The notes beneath the pieces were generated by a model. The model searched no databases. It was not told the DNA's origin and saw nothing but the letters and a program-made list of their open reading frames with translations. Of a stretch of DNA of 64,000 nt, positions 1-8,287 are shown one piece after another. Source of the DNA: CAZLRH01 sp964562015 (lineage in GTDB: Bacteria > Verrucomicrobiota > Verrucomicrobiia > Opitutales > JABDGR01); NCBI GenBank assembly GCA_964562015.1, contig CAZLRH010000001.1:248001-312000 (forward strand). Reading direction: 5' to 3'. The stretch's first letter is position 1. The number at the start of each line of letters is the position of its first letter. The position numbers were made by a program, and so were the translations under genes.

Positions 1-2095
1 CTTTTTTCAGCGCGTCGATCAATTCCTGTGTGGTGTGCTGCACCACGTCGGGATCGAGGCCGGAAATCGAATAGGCGTAATCGCCCTGCAAGGTGCTCGT
101 CGCGCCGGTGGAAAGATTGAGCACCGGCATGGGATTGAAGAGCGGATTGACGTCGGGCACTTCGCTTAAAATGCGCTGGTGAATGCGTTGATTTACGACG
201 TCAATCGAAGGCCGCTGGCTGCGGTCGCCCAACACGTAGAACACGATGCCCTGATTCGAGCTGAAGAGGTCGCCCCGCCCGGTGAGGGAGAAGGAATATT
301 TGACCGCCGGATCCTCCGCCACCACTTGCGAAACCTGCCACTGCAATTCCTGCACTTGGTGGGGCGAGACGGCGTCCTGCGTCAGCCACAAGCCGCGCAC
401 GAGGCCGCTATCGCCGACGGGGAGAAAAGTTTGCGGCAATTGTGTATAGAGCCAGCCGGCTCCGGCGAGCGAGCCCGACCACACCAAGACCGCGAGCCAG
501 CGGACGCGCAGGAAACCGCCCAGCATGGCACGGTAAACGGAGCGGAGCGCGCCCTCGATGGCCCGCGCGCGGCGCTCGAGCCAGTTCGGGCCTTTTTCAT
601 CATGCGTGCCGACGATGCGCGCGCACATCATCGGCGTGACCGTGAGCGAAACGAGTCCCGAGGCGAGAATGGCGACGACGATGGTCATCGAAAATTCGCG
701 GAAAATGCGCCCGAGCTGGCCGCCCATGAACAGCAGCGGGATGAATACGCACGCGAGCGTGAGCGTCATCGAAAGAATGGTCGTGCTGATTTCACGCGCG
801 CTGGCCAGGGTGGCCTCCGCGCCGCGTTCGCCAGCCTCGACGTGGCGTGTCATGTTTTCCAAAAACACGATGGCGTCGTCGACGAGGAAGCCGATGGCGA
901 GGGTGAGCGCGAGGAGCGAGAGATTATCCACGCTGTACCCGAGCAAATACATAACCATGAACGTGAGCAGCATTGATAGCGGCAGCGAAACGACGGGAAT
1001 GACCGTGTGCACGATGCGGCCGAGAAAGAGAAAAATAATCACCACAACCAAACCGAAGGCCAGCATCAGCGTGTGCTCGACATCCACCACCGAGGCCTTG
1101 ATGGGGCCCGCCGCGGCGTAGGGCACAAACGTCGTCACCGTGCCGGGGAGCGTCTGCTGGATTTCCGCGAGGGCGGCCTGCGCGCGCTTGGTGACCTCGA
1201 TGGTGTTCGTGTTCGGCGCCTGGATGCAGGTCAGGCCGATGACCAACTGGCGCTTGCCGGCATCGTGCGCATAAAACAAATTGTAGAAGTAGAGGTTGTT
1301 GACGCTCTCCTCGCAGTTGGCGACGTCCTTGAGGTACACGGGCGCGCCGCCGCGCTGCGCAACGATGAGATTTTTATAATCCTCCGCGGTGCTCAGTTGG
1401 CCGTTGGGCTGCACGACCAGCGTGATGTCCGGCCCTTCGAGCTGGCCGGTGCTCTGCATCACGGTGCCGTTTTGCACGGCGGTGGTGATGTCGGTGACGG
1501 TGAGGCCGCGGTTGTACAATTTTTGCGGATCCACCTGGATGCGCACCGCGCGCATGGCGCCCCAGACGTAGGCGTTGGAAATGCCGTCAATCATACTGAG
1601 CCGTTGCGCAATCTGGTTGTAGGCCACGTCGTAAAGCTGGCTTTCCGTGAGCACCGACGAAGTCACCGCCACGATGAAAAACGGAAAGGCGTTGGGATTC
1701 GTGACTTGGTACTGCGGCGGCGTCGGCATGTTCGACGGCAGGTTCGGCTGCGCGCGGGTGATGGCCGACTGCACGTCGGCGCACGCCTGGGTGATGCTTT
1801 TATCGAGCGCGAATTGCAGGATGATCTGGGTGTTGCCCTCGGTGTTTTGCGAGGTCATCAACTGCAGCCCCTGAATCTGCATCAGCTGCTGTTCGAGCGG
1901 CGAGGCGACGTTCGAGCCCATCGTCGCGGGGTCCATGCCGGGAAAAGCCGCGGTGATGGTGAGCACCGGGTAATCAACGTTCGGCAGGGCCGCCACCGGC
2001 AGCAAGCGATACGCAAACACGCCGAAAACTATCGCGGCCACGGCGACCACCATGGTCATCACCGGCCGGCGAATAAAAGGTTCGGAGATGCTCAT
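1..2095 (-). CDS. RND efflux permease (HAE1/MdtB-MdtC-like), C-terminus cut by window edge
   Basis: Inner-membrane proton-driven drug/metabolite exporter of the resistance-nodulation-division family, expected to work as a trimer with the adaptor encoded just upstream. Reading the minus strand from the ATG at 2095 gives an open frame of 698 codons that runs off the window; full-length members have about 1,030-1,050 residues. The start reads MSISEPFIRRPVMT, followed by a first membrane helix and the PVAALPNVDYP stretch typical of MdtB/MdtC-type pumps. The membrane motif GFLVDDAIVFLEN is present, with the paired aspartates at residues 406-407, where AcrB has its proton-relay D407/D408. It lies 23 bp after the adaptor gene on the same strand, so the two are probably co-transcribed. 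The substrate cannot be told from sequence. Confidence 0.93.
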   Translation of the reverse strand, partial: MSISEPFIRRPVMTMVVAVAAIVFGVFAYRLLPVAALPNVDYPVLTITAAFPGMDPATMGSNVASPLEQQLMQIQGLQLMTSQNTEGNTQIILQFALDKSITQACADVQSAITRAQPNLPSNMPTPPQYQVTNPNAFPFFIVAVTSSVLTESQLYDVAYNQIAQRLSMIDGISNAYVWGAMRAVRIQVDPQKLYNRGLTVTDITTAVQNGTVMQSTGQLEGPDITLVVQPNGQLSTAEDYKNLIVAQRGGAPVYLKDVANCEESVNNLYFYNLFYAHDAGKRQLVIGLTCIQAPNTNTIEVTKRAQAALAEIQQTLPGTVTTFVPYAAAGPIKASVVDVEHTLMLAFGLVVVIIFLFLGRIVHTVIPVVSLPLSMLLTFMVMYLLGYSVDNLSLLALTLAIGFLVDDAIVFLENMTRHVEAGERGAEATLASAREISTTILSMTLTLACVFIPLLFMGGQLGRIFREFSMTIVVAILASGLVSLTVTPMMCARIVGTHDEKGPNWLERRARAIEGALRSVYRAMLGGFLRVRWLAVLVWSGSLAGAGWLYTQLPQTFLPVGDSGLVRGLWLTQDAVSPHQVQELQWQVSQVVAEDPAVKYSFSLTGRGDLFSSNQGIVFYVLGDRSQRPSIDVVNQRIHQRILSEVPDVNPLFNPMPVLNLSTGATSTLQGDYAYSISGLDPDVVQHTTQELIDALKK

Positions 2096-2118
2096 GCGCG
2101 CCGCCTAAGAAAGAAAAA

Positions 2119-3375
2119 TTACGGCTTAGCCGCGGTGGTCGTGGCAGCCGCAGGTGCGGAGGCCGGAGTCGGATTGGCTGCGGCGGGAGCAACCGAGGCC
2201 GCGGTGCTGTTGCCGGTGACACCGCCGATATTGCCACTCAGGGGCGTGACAACTTTCACCTTGTCGCCCGGTTTGAGCATGAATTGGCCGGTGACCACCA
2301 CGGATTCGCCCGCCTGCAAACCGTCCGTCACCACGATGTCGTCGTCCTCGTGCTGGCCGGTTTTGACGAGGCGGCGCGCCACGGTATTGTCAGCGGCTTT
2401 GACAAAGACGTAGCTGCCGTCCTGGCCGAGGGCGAGCGCGCGGGAGGGAATCAGCAGTGCGCCTTTGAGGGTTTCCAAAATCAATTGCGTGCGGATGGCC
2501 TCGCCCGGCCAGAAATGCTGGTCGGTGTTGGGGTAAAGCCCGCGCACGAGCACCGTGCCGGTGACTTGGTCAACTTTGTTGCTAAGAAATTTCAGGGTGG
2601 CGTCGCGCCAGGTGTCGTCGCGCGCGAGGTACGCGGCCAGCATGGGCAAGGAGCCATTGGCGGCGGCGAAACGCGCCTGCACGTCGGGCAATTCCGCGCC
2701 GGTGACCGTGAAATCGAGATAGATGGGCGCAACTTGCTGGATGGTCGTCAACACGGTCTGGTTTTTGGCGAAGACGACGTTGCCGGCGTTGACGTTGTAA
2801 AATCCCGCGATGCCATCCACCGGCGAACGGATGGTGCAGTAATCGAGATTCACTTGCGCGGCGAGAATCGTGCCGTTGTCGCCGTCAATTTTCGCCTGAA
2901 TTTCTTTTACCTGCGCAGTGTAAGTGTCGAACGTCTGCTTCGCGACGAGGTCGGACGCCGCGAGCGGGCGGGCGCGCTCGACCTGCAATTGCGCGATTTG
3001 CAAGGCCGCCTGATCGTCGGCGAGCTGGCCGTTAGCCTCATCCAACTTCGCCTGATACGGGCGTGGATCGATGTCGTAGAGCACGTCGCCTTTTTTAACC
3101 GGCGCGCCCTGAGTGAAATGGATTTGCAGGATTTTCCCGTCCACCTGGGCGACGACGGCGACCGCCTCGAAGGCGGTGGCGTAACCGATGGAGTTCAGGT
3201 AGCGCGGCACATCCCGCTGGACGACGGGGACCACGGTGACTGGCACGGGCGCGGGCGGCGGCACTGGCGGCGGCGGTTTCGCGCAGGAGGCAAAAGCCAG
3301 CAATGCCATTCCAGCCGTCAGCCGCAGGTTTGGGCCGAGGGCGGAAACCGACCGGACTAAATGGACGAAAGCCAT
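2119..3375 (-). CDS. RND efflux periplasmic adaptor (membrane fusion protein), lipoprotein
   Basis: Adaptor linking the RND permease to an outer-membrane channel. I prefer the ATG at 3375 over an upstream start at 3462. It gives a 31-residue signal peptide ending in FASC, a lipobox, so the mature protein would be lipid-anchored in the periplasm. A Pro-rich linker follows, then the biotinyl-lipoyl half motifs (VDGKILQIHFTQGAPVKKGD, and VDGIAGFYNVNAGNVV after the helical hairpin). The family-typical DIDPRPY segment and C-terminal beta domains come next. The C-terminus is an Ala/Pro/Thr-rich low-complexity tail of about 40 residues, which is unusual for the family. It precedes the permease gene by 23 bp. 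Closest recognised type: MdtA/AcrA. Confidence 0.93.
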   Translation of the reverse strand: MAFVHLVRSVSALGPNLRLTAGMALLAFASCAKPPPPVPPPAPVPVTVVPVVQRDVPRYLNSIGYATAFEAVAVVAQVDGKILQIHFTQGAPVKKGDVLYDIDPRPYQAKLDEANGQLADDQAALQIAQLQVERARPLAASDLVAKQTFDTYTAQVKEIQAKIDGDNGTILAAQVNLDYCTIRSPVDGIAGFYNVNAGNVVFAKNQTVLTTIQQVAPIYLDFTVTGAELPDVQARFAAANGSLPMLAAYLARDDTWRDATLKFLSNKVDQVTGTVLVRGLYPNTDQHFWPGEAIRTQLILETLKGALLIPSRALALGQDGSYVFVKAADNTVARRLVKTGQHEDDDIVVTDGLQAGESVVVTGQFMLKPGDKVKVVTPLSGNIGGVTGNSTAASVAPAAANPTPASAPAAATTTAAKP

Positions 3376-3466
3376 TGGCGTAGGCAGGGCGATTTGACTG
3401 AACGCCCAGCCGCTAGCGCGCCAGATTTTGGCCCGCTGTGCAAGCTCAGGGTGAGTAGTCAATTAC

Positions 3467-3766
3467 TCAAAGACTGCGCTGCTTCCAGTGATCAGGGTGG
3501 CGACTGGCGTGTGCTACCGCTGCAATAATAATGCGCTCACTCCGAATGAAGTAAGCAATGTAATAGGGAAATCCAGGAAAGTTGACGCGATAAAAGCCAC
3601 CGGATCGCTCACGCCAAAGCAGGGGTTGACGGCTAATTACTGCACAAACGGTCTCGACGGCAGCCCGGAAGCGGAAACCCAAACCGGGCACCTGTTTCTC
3701 GTAGTACTTGGTGGCTTCTTCAACATCAACCACCGCCTCGGGCAAAAACTCCAATACCCCACTCAT
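3467..3766 (-). CDS. Type II toxin, RelE/ParE superfamily
   Basis: A 99-residue protein with the compact ParE fold signature: an N-terminal strand, a helix rich in Glu/Tyr (VVDVEEATKYYEKQVPGLG), an R..GGFYRVNF strand, then YYIAYFI and a final IIAAVAHASRHPDHW strand. ParE members usually inhibit DNA gyrase and RelE members cleave mRNA; the sequence does not settle which. Its ATG overlaps the stop codon of the antitoxin gene by 4 nt (ATGA), so the pair is translationally coupled. The adaptor gene of the efflux operon begins about 90 bp further on, in the same direction. Confidence 0.85.
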   Translation of the reverse strand: MSGVLEFLPEAVVDVEEATKYYEKQVPGLGFRFRAAVETVCAVISRQPLLWRERSGGFYRVNFPGFPYYIAYFIRSERIIIAAVAHASRHPDHWKQRSL

Positions 3767-3999
3767 TGGCCAGGAGCAATTTGCCGCAGGCGGGCAAAAA
3801 CCTCGTCCGCCGGCACAACAGCAGATTGACCCGCGTCAAAACGTGCAATGCGACGCCCGATTTCCGCGTCCCAGGCAGCCTCCGCGCCCGGCTCCGCGGC
3901 TGGCTCGACGCTCGACAGTAGGCGATACGCGAGAGTTACCCGCTGATCCGGCGGAAGCACCAGCGCGTCCTGCGACAATGCATCAAGCGTGGTGGACAT
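3763..3999 (-). CDS. Antitoxin, putative addiction-module component family
   Basis: A 78-residue acidic protein starting MSTTLDALSQDALVLPPDQR. It matches the short family annotated as 'addiction module component' (TIGR02574-type), which normally sits directly upstream of a RelE/ParE toxin. The pattern ALxLPPxxRxxLAxxLLxSxE followed by an AWxxEIxRRixxxdxG segment is clear. I chose the ATG at 3999; the longer frame to 4065 would add 22 residues without family similarity. The gene order, antitoxin first with a 4-nt overlap into the toxin, supports a functional module. These antitoxins normally neutralise the toxin and repress their own promoter, which would lie in the 14-bp gap or inside the preceding gene. 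Confidence 0.82.
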   Translation of the reverse strand: MSTTLDALSQDALVLPPDQRVTLAYRLLSSVEPAAEPGAEAAWDAEIGRRIARFDAGQSAVVPADEVFARLRQIAPGQ

Positions 4000-4013
4000 G
4001 GATAAAAAATAGG

Positions 4014-4568
4014 CTAAGAGGCAGGAAATGTCGAATCGGAAAATCGCGCGGCTTTGTTTCGCCATCCCAAGACAGCGGCAATCTCATCCGTATCGCGCGA
4101 ATACTCATTGAACAAATCCGAAAATTCAGCCTGAAATTGCGCTCTCGCTACCTCCACATTCTCTTGCTGATCACATCTGCGCAAGCACGCCACCAACTTC
4201 TCATCTATAACCTCTAAAGTGCGTTTGTTCCGATCGATAATCATTACTTGAAAGAGTTTATCCAACAAGGCGTCCAAGGCCATCAACTTGGCATTGTAGG
4301 CCAGAACAAGCACCTGAACTTCCGCGTGCAATGGCAACGGGTCCGCAGCCAGATCCTTGATAGGTCCATAGAAATCAACCAAATGCGGACTATTGGTTGA
4401 GTAAAGTTCGATCATCCAAGGCAACGGCTTTTCCAGCGCCACGATCACAGTATCCAACCAACGCAGGATATTCTCCACCCCGAGCAGGCTATTATCCATC
4501 GCCACCAAAAGCACCGCGGCCTGCGTTTCCAATTTCATGATTTCGCAGTGGAGGTGTCCAATCTTCAC
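4014..4568 (-). CDS. Hypothetical protein coupled to Ldh-family gene
   Basis: A 184-residue, mostly helical and acidic protein that I cannot assign to a family. There is no signal peptide or membrane segment, and it has two Cys near its middle (ACLRRCDQ). The GTG start at 4568 overlaps the stop of the preceding dehydrogenase gene by 4 nt (GTGA); an ATG at 4538 (MKLETQAAVLL) is an alternative. Base composition is clearly lower in GC than the flanking genes, and the toxin-antitoxin pair follows within 15 bp. That would fit acquired material, but the coupling to the dehydrogenase argues for joint expression. No function can be proposed from sequence alone. Confidence 0.6.
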   Translation of the reverse strand: MKIGHLHCEIMKLETQAAVLLVAMDNSLLGVENILRWLDTVIVALEKPLPWMIELYSTNSPHLVDFYGPIKDLAADPLPLHAEVQVLVLAYNAKLMALDALLDKLFQVMIIDRNKRTLEVIDEKLVACLRRCDQQENVEVARAQFQAEFSDLFNEYSRDTDEIAAVLGWRNKAARFSDSTFPAS

Positions 4569-5662
4569 TCCTTCGTTTCCTTGAACTCCTCGGTCTTCCA
4601 GCGAGGGAGATTGCAGGAGGCGGCGATTTCATCAAAAGCGGCGATTTCCGCCGCGGAGAAGAGCAGGCCGCCGAAGCGCGCGCACTTCGCGGACCATTGC
4701 GCCTCGAGCTGGCCGGGCAGCATGCATTGCTCGTTGCCGCCGGCGAGAATGTCACGGATGACGGCCTTGACGTTGGCCGCCTGCGAGCGCCCGCCCGCAA
4801 ACGCGCCGCCGGACATGGCCTCGGGGTGAATCACCTGAAAATAAAAACACGGCGTGTGTTTCTCGCCGGGCACCGTCGTGCGGCAACGGATGGTCGGCAG
4901 CGAGCCGCCGATGAAGCCCGCGACGATTTCATTGATGAGGGACAGGCCGTAACCCTTGTGCTGGCCGAAGGGCAGCAGCGCGGCGACTTTCGCGGGATCG
5001 TTGGTCATCTTGCCGTCCTTGTCCACGGCGGCGTCGGGCGGGAGCGTTTTGCCCTCGCGGAGCAGTTGCTGCACGCGGCCCATGGCGATGACGGAGGTCG
5101 CCCAGTCCACCACGATGGGAAAGCCCACGGCCTCGACCGTCGGAAAACCCCAGGAATGCGGGTTGGTGCCGAGCGTCGGACGGCGGCCACCGAAGGGCAC
5201 CACCTCCGCGAGCGCGGCGGTACAATTCGTATAGGCGATATAACCGCGCCGGGCGGCTTCCATCACATAACCGCCGCCCCAGAGATAATGAAAGGCGTTG
5301 TCCACTGACACCATGCCGACGCCGTGTTTATCCGCGAGCTTGATGCACGTCTCGATCGCCTCGACCGCCACGGCCTGGCCGAGCTTCTTGTTCGCGTTCC
5401 AGACTTGGGCGGCGTCGAACCGGCCGGCGTTGACTTCCAGTTTCGCGCCGGGGACGCAACCGCCCACGCCCGACCCAAAATGCTCGTCGAGATGCAGGGC
5501 CTTGATGCCGTTGTGCGTGCGGATGCCGTGGCGCGAGGCGTTTTCAGCGACGCTGGTGGCCGCGGCGGCCTCGACGGCGGTGAACCCGCGTTTTTGGAAA
5601 GCGGCGGCAACCGTGGCGTTGTGGCGCGCGGGCGGGACGACGTAGAAGGTTTCAGTGGCCAT
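4565..5662 (-). CDS. Ldh-family NAD(P)-dependent oxidoreductase (malate/L-lactate/ureidoglycolate type)
   Basis: Cytoplasmic dehydrogenase of the malate/L-lactate dehydrogenase-2 family, which oxidises 2-hydroxyacids or reduces 2-ketoacids. From the ATG at 5662 it has 365 residues, within the usual 330-370. Seen: the GIRTHNGIKALHLDEH segment (family SHGxxRL motif), HGVGMVSVDNAFHYLWGG with its His, NPHSWGFPT, the VVDWATSV motif, and PFGQHKGYGLSLINEIVAGFIGG near the C-terminus. Upstream ATG/GTG codons to 5731 would only add a hydrophobic run read from the repeat region. It lies downstream of a D-2-hydroxyacid dehydrogenase gene on the same strand, across an inverted repeat. With UxaE nearby, a role in uronate- or deoxysugar-derived hydroxyacids is plausible but unproven. 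Confidence 0.88.
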   Translation of the reverse strand: MATETFYVVPPARHNATVAAAFQKRGFTAVEAAAATSVAENASRHGIRTHNGIKALHLDEHFGSGVGGCVPGAKLEVNAGRFDAAQVWNANKKLGQAVAVEAIETCIKLADKHGVGMVSVDNAFHYLWGGGYVMEAARRGYIAYTNCTAALAEVVPFGGRRPTLGTNPHSWGFPTVEAVGFPIVVDWATSVIAMGRVQQLLREGKTLPPDAAVDKDGKMTNDPAKVAALLPFGQHKGYGLSLINEIVAGFIGGSLPTIRCRTTVPGEKHTPCFYFQVIHPEAMSGGAFAGGRSQAANVKAVIRDILAGGNEQCMLPGQLEAQWSAKCARFGGLLFSAAEIAAFDEIAASCNLPRWKTEEFKETKE

Positions 5663-5681
5663 GAGAAGAGGAAGAGTTTTG

Positions 5682-5805
5682 GACAGAATTAACAGAATGA
5701 GCAGAATTTTTTCTGAAAAATCATTAAGCAACGAGGTGTGTGCAAGACAACGAGAGCAAGTCGGGCAAAGAGTATTTTAATTCTGCAAATTCTGTTCATT
5801 CTGTC
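5682..5805. repeat. Intergenic inverted repeat, 27-bp arms
   Basis: Arms at 5682-5708 and 5779-5805 are reverse complements at 24 of 27 positions and are built from the iterated word ACAGAAT/ATTCTGT. They enclose about 70 bp, all between the Ldh-family gene and the D-2-hydroxyacid dehydrogenase gene. Each arm is followed by a run of T or A. The element could form a long hairpin in RNA and might act as a terminator or a stabiliser between the two genes. It has the look of a dispersed REP-like repeat; no gene fits inside it. Confidence 0.7.
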
Positions 5806-5817
5806 AAAAAATGCGGC

Positions 5818-6795
5818 TTATCTGGGCGCCGGGATGGCGACTTGATTCACTTGGGCGAGCGGCTTTTCCCCGCGCAGCGCGAGGAGGAGATTCTCCACGG
5901 CCATACCCGCCTGGCGCACGACGCTTTCGTAGGTACGCGAGCCGATATGCGGCGTAATGAGGCAATTCTTCGCCTTGAGCAAGGGATGATCCGCGGGCGG
6001 CGGCTCGACATCGAGCACGTCCGAGCCGTAACCGCCCAAGTGCCCGCTGGCCAGCGCCGCCACGACGGCCGCGGTGTCAATCAATTCGCCGCGACTCGTG
6101 TTGATCAGCGTCGCGCCTTTTTTCATCTGAGCAAGGAGGCCCGCGTTGACGATGTGGTTCGTCTCCGGCGTGAGGCTCAGGTGCAGGGAGAGAAAATCCG
6201 CGCCGCGCGCAAGTTCTGCGAAGGTCGAAATGCGTTTCACCTGGTGGGCATAGGCGAACGTTTCATCAAAGTGCATATCGAAGGCCTGGCATTCCATGCC
6301 GAAAGCCCGCCCGCGGATGACCATTTCCTTGCCGATGCGCCCCAGGCCGGCGATGCCGAGGGTCTTGCCCGCCAGTTCGTGGCCGGTGAGGCGCTTCCAT
6401 TGGCCGGCGCGGGTGTAGTTGATTTCCTCGACGAAATGTTTGCTAAAGCAGAGCATCAACCCGAAGGCGTGTTCGGCGACCGTGGTGTGGTTGACGCCGG
6501 GGGTGAAGGTGACCGGAATGCCGTGGGCGGTCGCGGCCGCCACGTCAATTTTGTCCACCCCGATGCCGTACTTGGCGATGAGGCGCAGGCGCGGCAGGGA
6601 CTTCTCGATGACGGCGCGGGTGATGGCGTCGTCGCCGCACAAAAAGGCGTCGAAAGTGCCGGCGAGTTCGAGCATGCGGCCCTCGCTGAGGGGGCCGCGC
6701 TCGCGGACGAGTTCCAGGCCGGCCTCGGCGAGCTTGGCGTGATGCGGGCCGGGCGTGTCCTGCAGCGAAGTGGTGGTCACCAATACACGAGTCAT
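5818..6795 (-). CDS. D-isomer-specific 2-hydroxyacid dehydrogenase (phosphoglycerate dehydrogenase-like)
   Basis: NAD-dependent reductase/oxidase of 2-keto/2-hydroxy acids, cytoplasmic, 325 residues, which is the length of the short (SerA-lacking-ACT or GhrB-like) forms. Seen in order: the catalytic-domain segment GIGVDKIDVAAATAHGIPV, the Rossmann motif GLGRIGKE after LAGKTLGIA, the basic-loop region, INTSRGELIDTAAV, DVLDVEPPPADHPLL, and the catalytic His in NCLITPHIGSRT. The ATG at 6795 is clear. It is on the minus strand and diverges from the tagaturonate epimerase gene across a 141-bp gap. Substrate unknown; the uronate and deoxysugar context suggests a sugar-acid rather than serine biosynthesis. 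Confidence 0.9.
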   Translation of the reverse strand: MTRVLVTTTSLQDTPGPHHAKLAEAGLELVRERGPLSEGRMLELAGTFDAFLCGDDAITRAVIEKSLPRLRLIAKYGIGVDKIDVAAATAHGIPVTFTPGVNHTTVAEHAFGLMLCFSKHFVEEINYTRAGQWKRLTGHELAGKTLGIAGLGRIGKEMVIRGRAFGMECQAFDMHFDETFAYAHQVKRISTFAELARGADFLSLHLSLTPETNHIVNAGLLAQMKKGATLINTSRGELIDTAAVVAALASGHLGGYGSDVLDVEPPPADHPLLKAKNCLITPHIGSRTYESVVRQAGMAVENLLLALRGEKPLAQVNQVAIPAPR

Positions 6796-6936
6796 AGGGA
6801 GAAAAAAGGGGAACCGTCAAATTGCACGCCGGGGCCCCGCCAATCAAGGCGAAACCCATGGCCAGGTGTGCTTCTTTTAATTTTGCCTTCTGGCGGCCAG
6901 ATTCTACCTTCTCCCTTCTGCCTTCATAATTCTCCC

Positions 6937-8205
6937 ATGTCCCTCCCCACTCCCACCGTCCTCGGATTGAAGAAATCATTTGGCTTTGGCGACCGCCTCG
7001 GCCTCGCCGGCCCGGGCCACCTGGCCGCCTTGCGCGCGCAGGGCAAGGGCTTTTCCGGCATCTTTGCCCAGCAATCCATCCGCGAAATGACCCGCACGCG
7101 GCGCAGCCCGCAGGACGTGATGGGCGCCGCGCAGAACGCGCTGGCCGCCGCGAACTACGCCGAGCCCTGGGGCGCGGACGCCGACCACCTCAAGACCACC
7201 GAGGACATCGACAAAACCGCCGCCGCGGGCTTTACCTTTTTCACGCTCGATCCGTCGCCGTTCGTCAATAACAGCGCCGACAAGCTGGGCCAGCGTGAAC
7301 TCGAAGAGCAGTCCATGGCCTTGGTGAAAGACGGCGTTTTCCCGGCGGGCTGGGACACCCATTATTTGAAGGCCGAGTACGACGCCGGCGCCGCGGCGGG
7401 CGGGGCGTTGCGCTTCAGCCGGGAAATCCTGCTGCGCGCCGCCGTTAAGTACGGCAAGGCCATCGCGCAAGTCGAGGTCATGTGCAAGCACCTGGCCAAG
7501 ACCCTGCAGCGCCCGTACGAAGTCGAGGTATCCGTGGACGAAACGGACACCCCCACCCGCCCGCTCGAGCATCTTTTCTGGGCCCTCGAACTCAAGCGCC
7601 GCGGCGTGCTCGAACGCGTGGTCTCGCTCGCTCCGCGCTTCATCGGCGAATTTGAAAAAGGCATCGACTACAAGGGCGACCTTGGGGAATTCGAGCGCCA
7701 GTTGCGCGTGCATGCGGCCATCGCGCAAAAATTCGGCCCGTATAAAATCTCAATCCACTCGGGCTCGGACAAGTTTTCCATCTATCCGATCATCGGCAAA
7801 GTCTGCGGCGACCGGCTGCACCTGAAGACCGCCGGCACCTCGTACCTCGAAGCCCTGCGCGTCGTCGTCCGCGTGGACAAACCGCTGTTCGGCCAGATCG
7901 CGGCGTACTCGGCGGGTCGTTTTGCCGAGGACAAGGCGAGCTACCACATCTCCGCCACGGATGCGACGGTCGCGGCGTTGGCGAAGACCCCGGCGGCAGA
8001 CTATGAGCGCGTTTATTTGGATGAATCTGTGGGCCGCCAGTTGTTGCACGTTACGTTTGGGTCTGTGCTCACGATTGGCACGGCGCCGAATGGCCGCCTG
8101 TTCAAGGATTCCATCCTGGAGATTCTCCAGAAGAATGCCGCGCTGCATTCCGAGATACTCGTCAAGCACCTCGGCGAGCACTTGCGGTTGCTGAATGCGG
8201 GCTGA
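6937..8205 (+). CDS. uxaE: Tagaturonate epimerase family protein
   Basis: A 422-residue cytoplasmic protein matching the UxaE family, which interconverts D-tagaturonate and D-fructuronate in galacturonate catabolism (characterised in Thermotoga). Motifs I recognise are GLKKSFGFGDRLGLAGPGH near the start, IFAQQSIREM, AGFTFFTLDPSPFV, LKRRGVLERVVSLAPRF, YKISIHSGSDKFSIYPIIG, and LHLKTAGTSYLEALRVV. The open frame continues upstream to 5740, but that part is an antisense shadow of the dehydrogenase gene. The ATG at 6937, preceded by CTCCC, starts the family-conserved N-terminus. The gene fits the pectin diet implied by the island further along. A related epimerase with another keto-acid sugar substrate is the main alternative. 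Confidence 0.82.
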   Translation: MSLPTPTVLGLKKSFGFGDRLGLAGPGHLAALRAQGKGFSGIFAQQSIREMTRTRRSPQDVMGAAQNALAAANYAEPWGADADHLKTTEDIDKTAAAGFTFFTLDPSPFVNNSADKLGQRELEEQSMALVKDGVFPAGWDTHYLKAEYDAGAAAGGALRFSREILLRAAVKYGKAIAQVEVMCKHLAKTLQRPYEVEVSVDETDTPTRPLEHLFWALELKRRGVLERVVSLAPRFIGEFEKGIDYKGDLGEFERQLRVHAAIAQKFGPYKISIHSGSDKFSIYPIIGKVCGDRLHLKTAGTSYLEALRVVVRVDKPLFGQIAAYSAGRFAEDKASYHISATDATVAALAKTPAADYERVYLDESVGRQLLHVTFGSVLTIGTAPNGRLFKDSILEILQKNAALHSEILVKHLGEHLRLLNAG

Positions 8206-8206
8206 G

Positions 8207-8242
8207 AAGGGACAAAGCAGCAAAGGGACAGAGGGACAAAGG
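8207..8242. repeat. Left arm of inverted repeat flanking four-helix-bundle gene
   Basis: Purine-rich 36-bp tract made of AAGGGACAAAG-like words, starting 1 bp after the stop codon of the epimerase gene. Its reverse complement matches 8725-8760 at about 30 of 36 positions. Together with that arm it brackets a 554-bp segment whose only gene is the four-helix-bundle protein. Confidence 0.7.
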
Positions 8243-8287
8243 GGCAAAAAATACTCGCGACGCTCAGGGGCTTGCCATCAAAACGTT

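Noticed and set aside
179..3360. Long plus-strand reading frames (179-976, 1007-2413, 2284-3360)
   Set aside because: They are antisense to the RND permease and adaptor genes, which have clear motifs. Their products are His/Arg-rich with no family features; high GC makes such shadows common.
5740..6936. N-terminal extension of the uxaE frame back to 5740
   Set aside because: It reads the antisense of the D-2-hydroxyacid dehydrogenase gene. The family-conserved start is the ATG at 6937.
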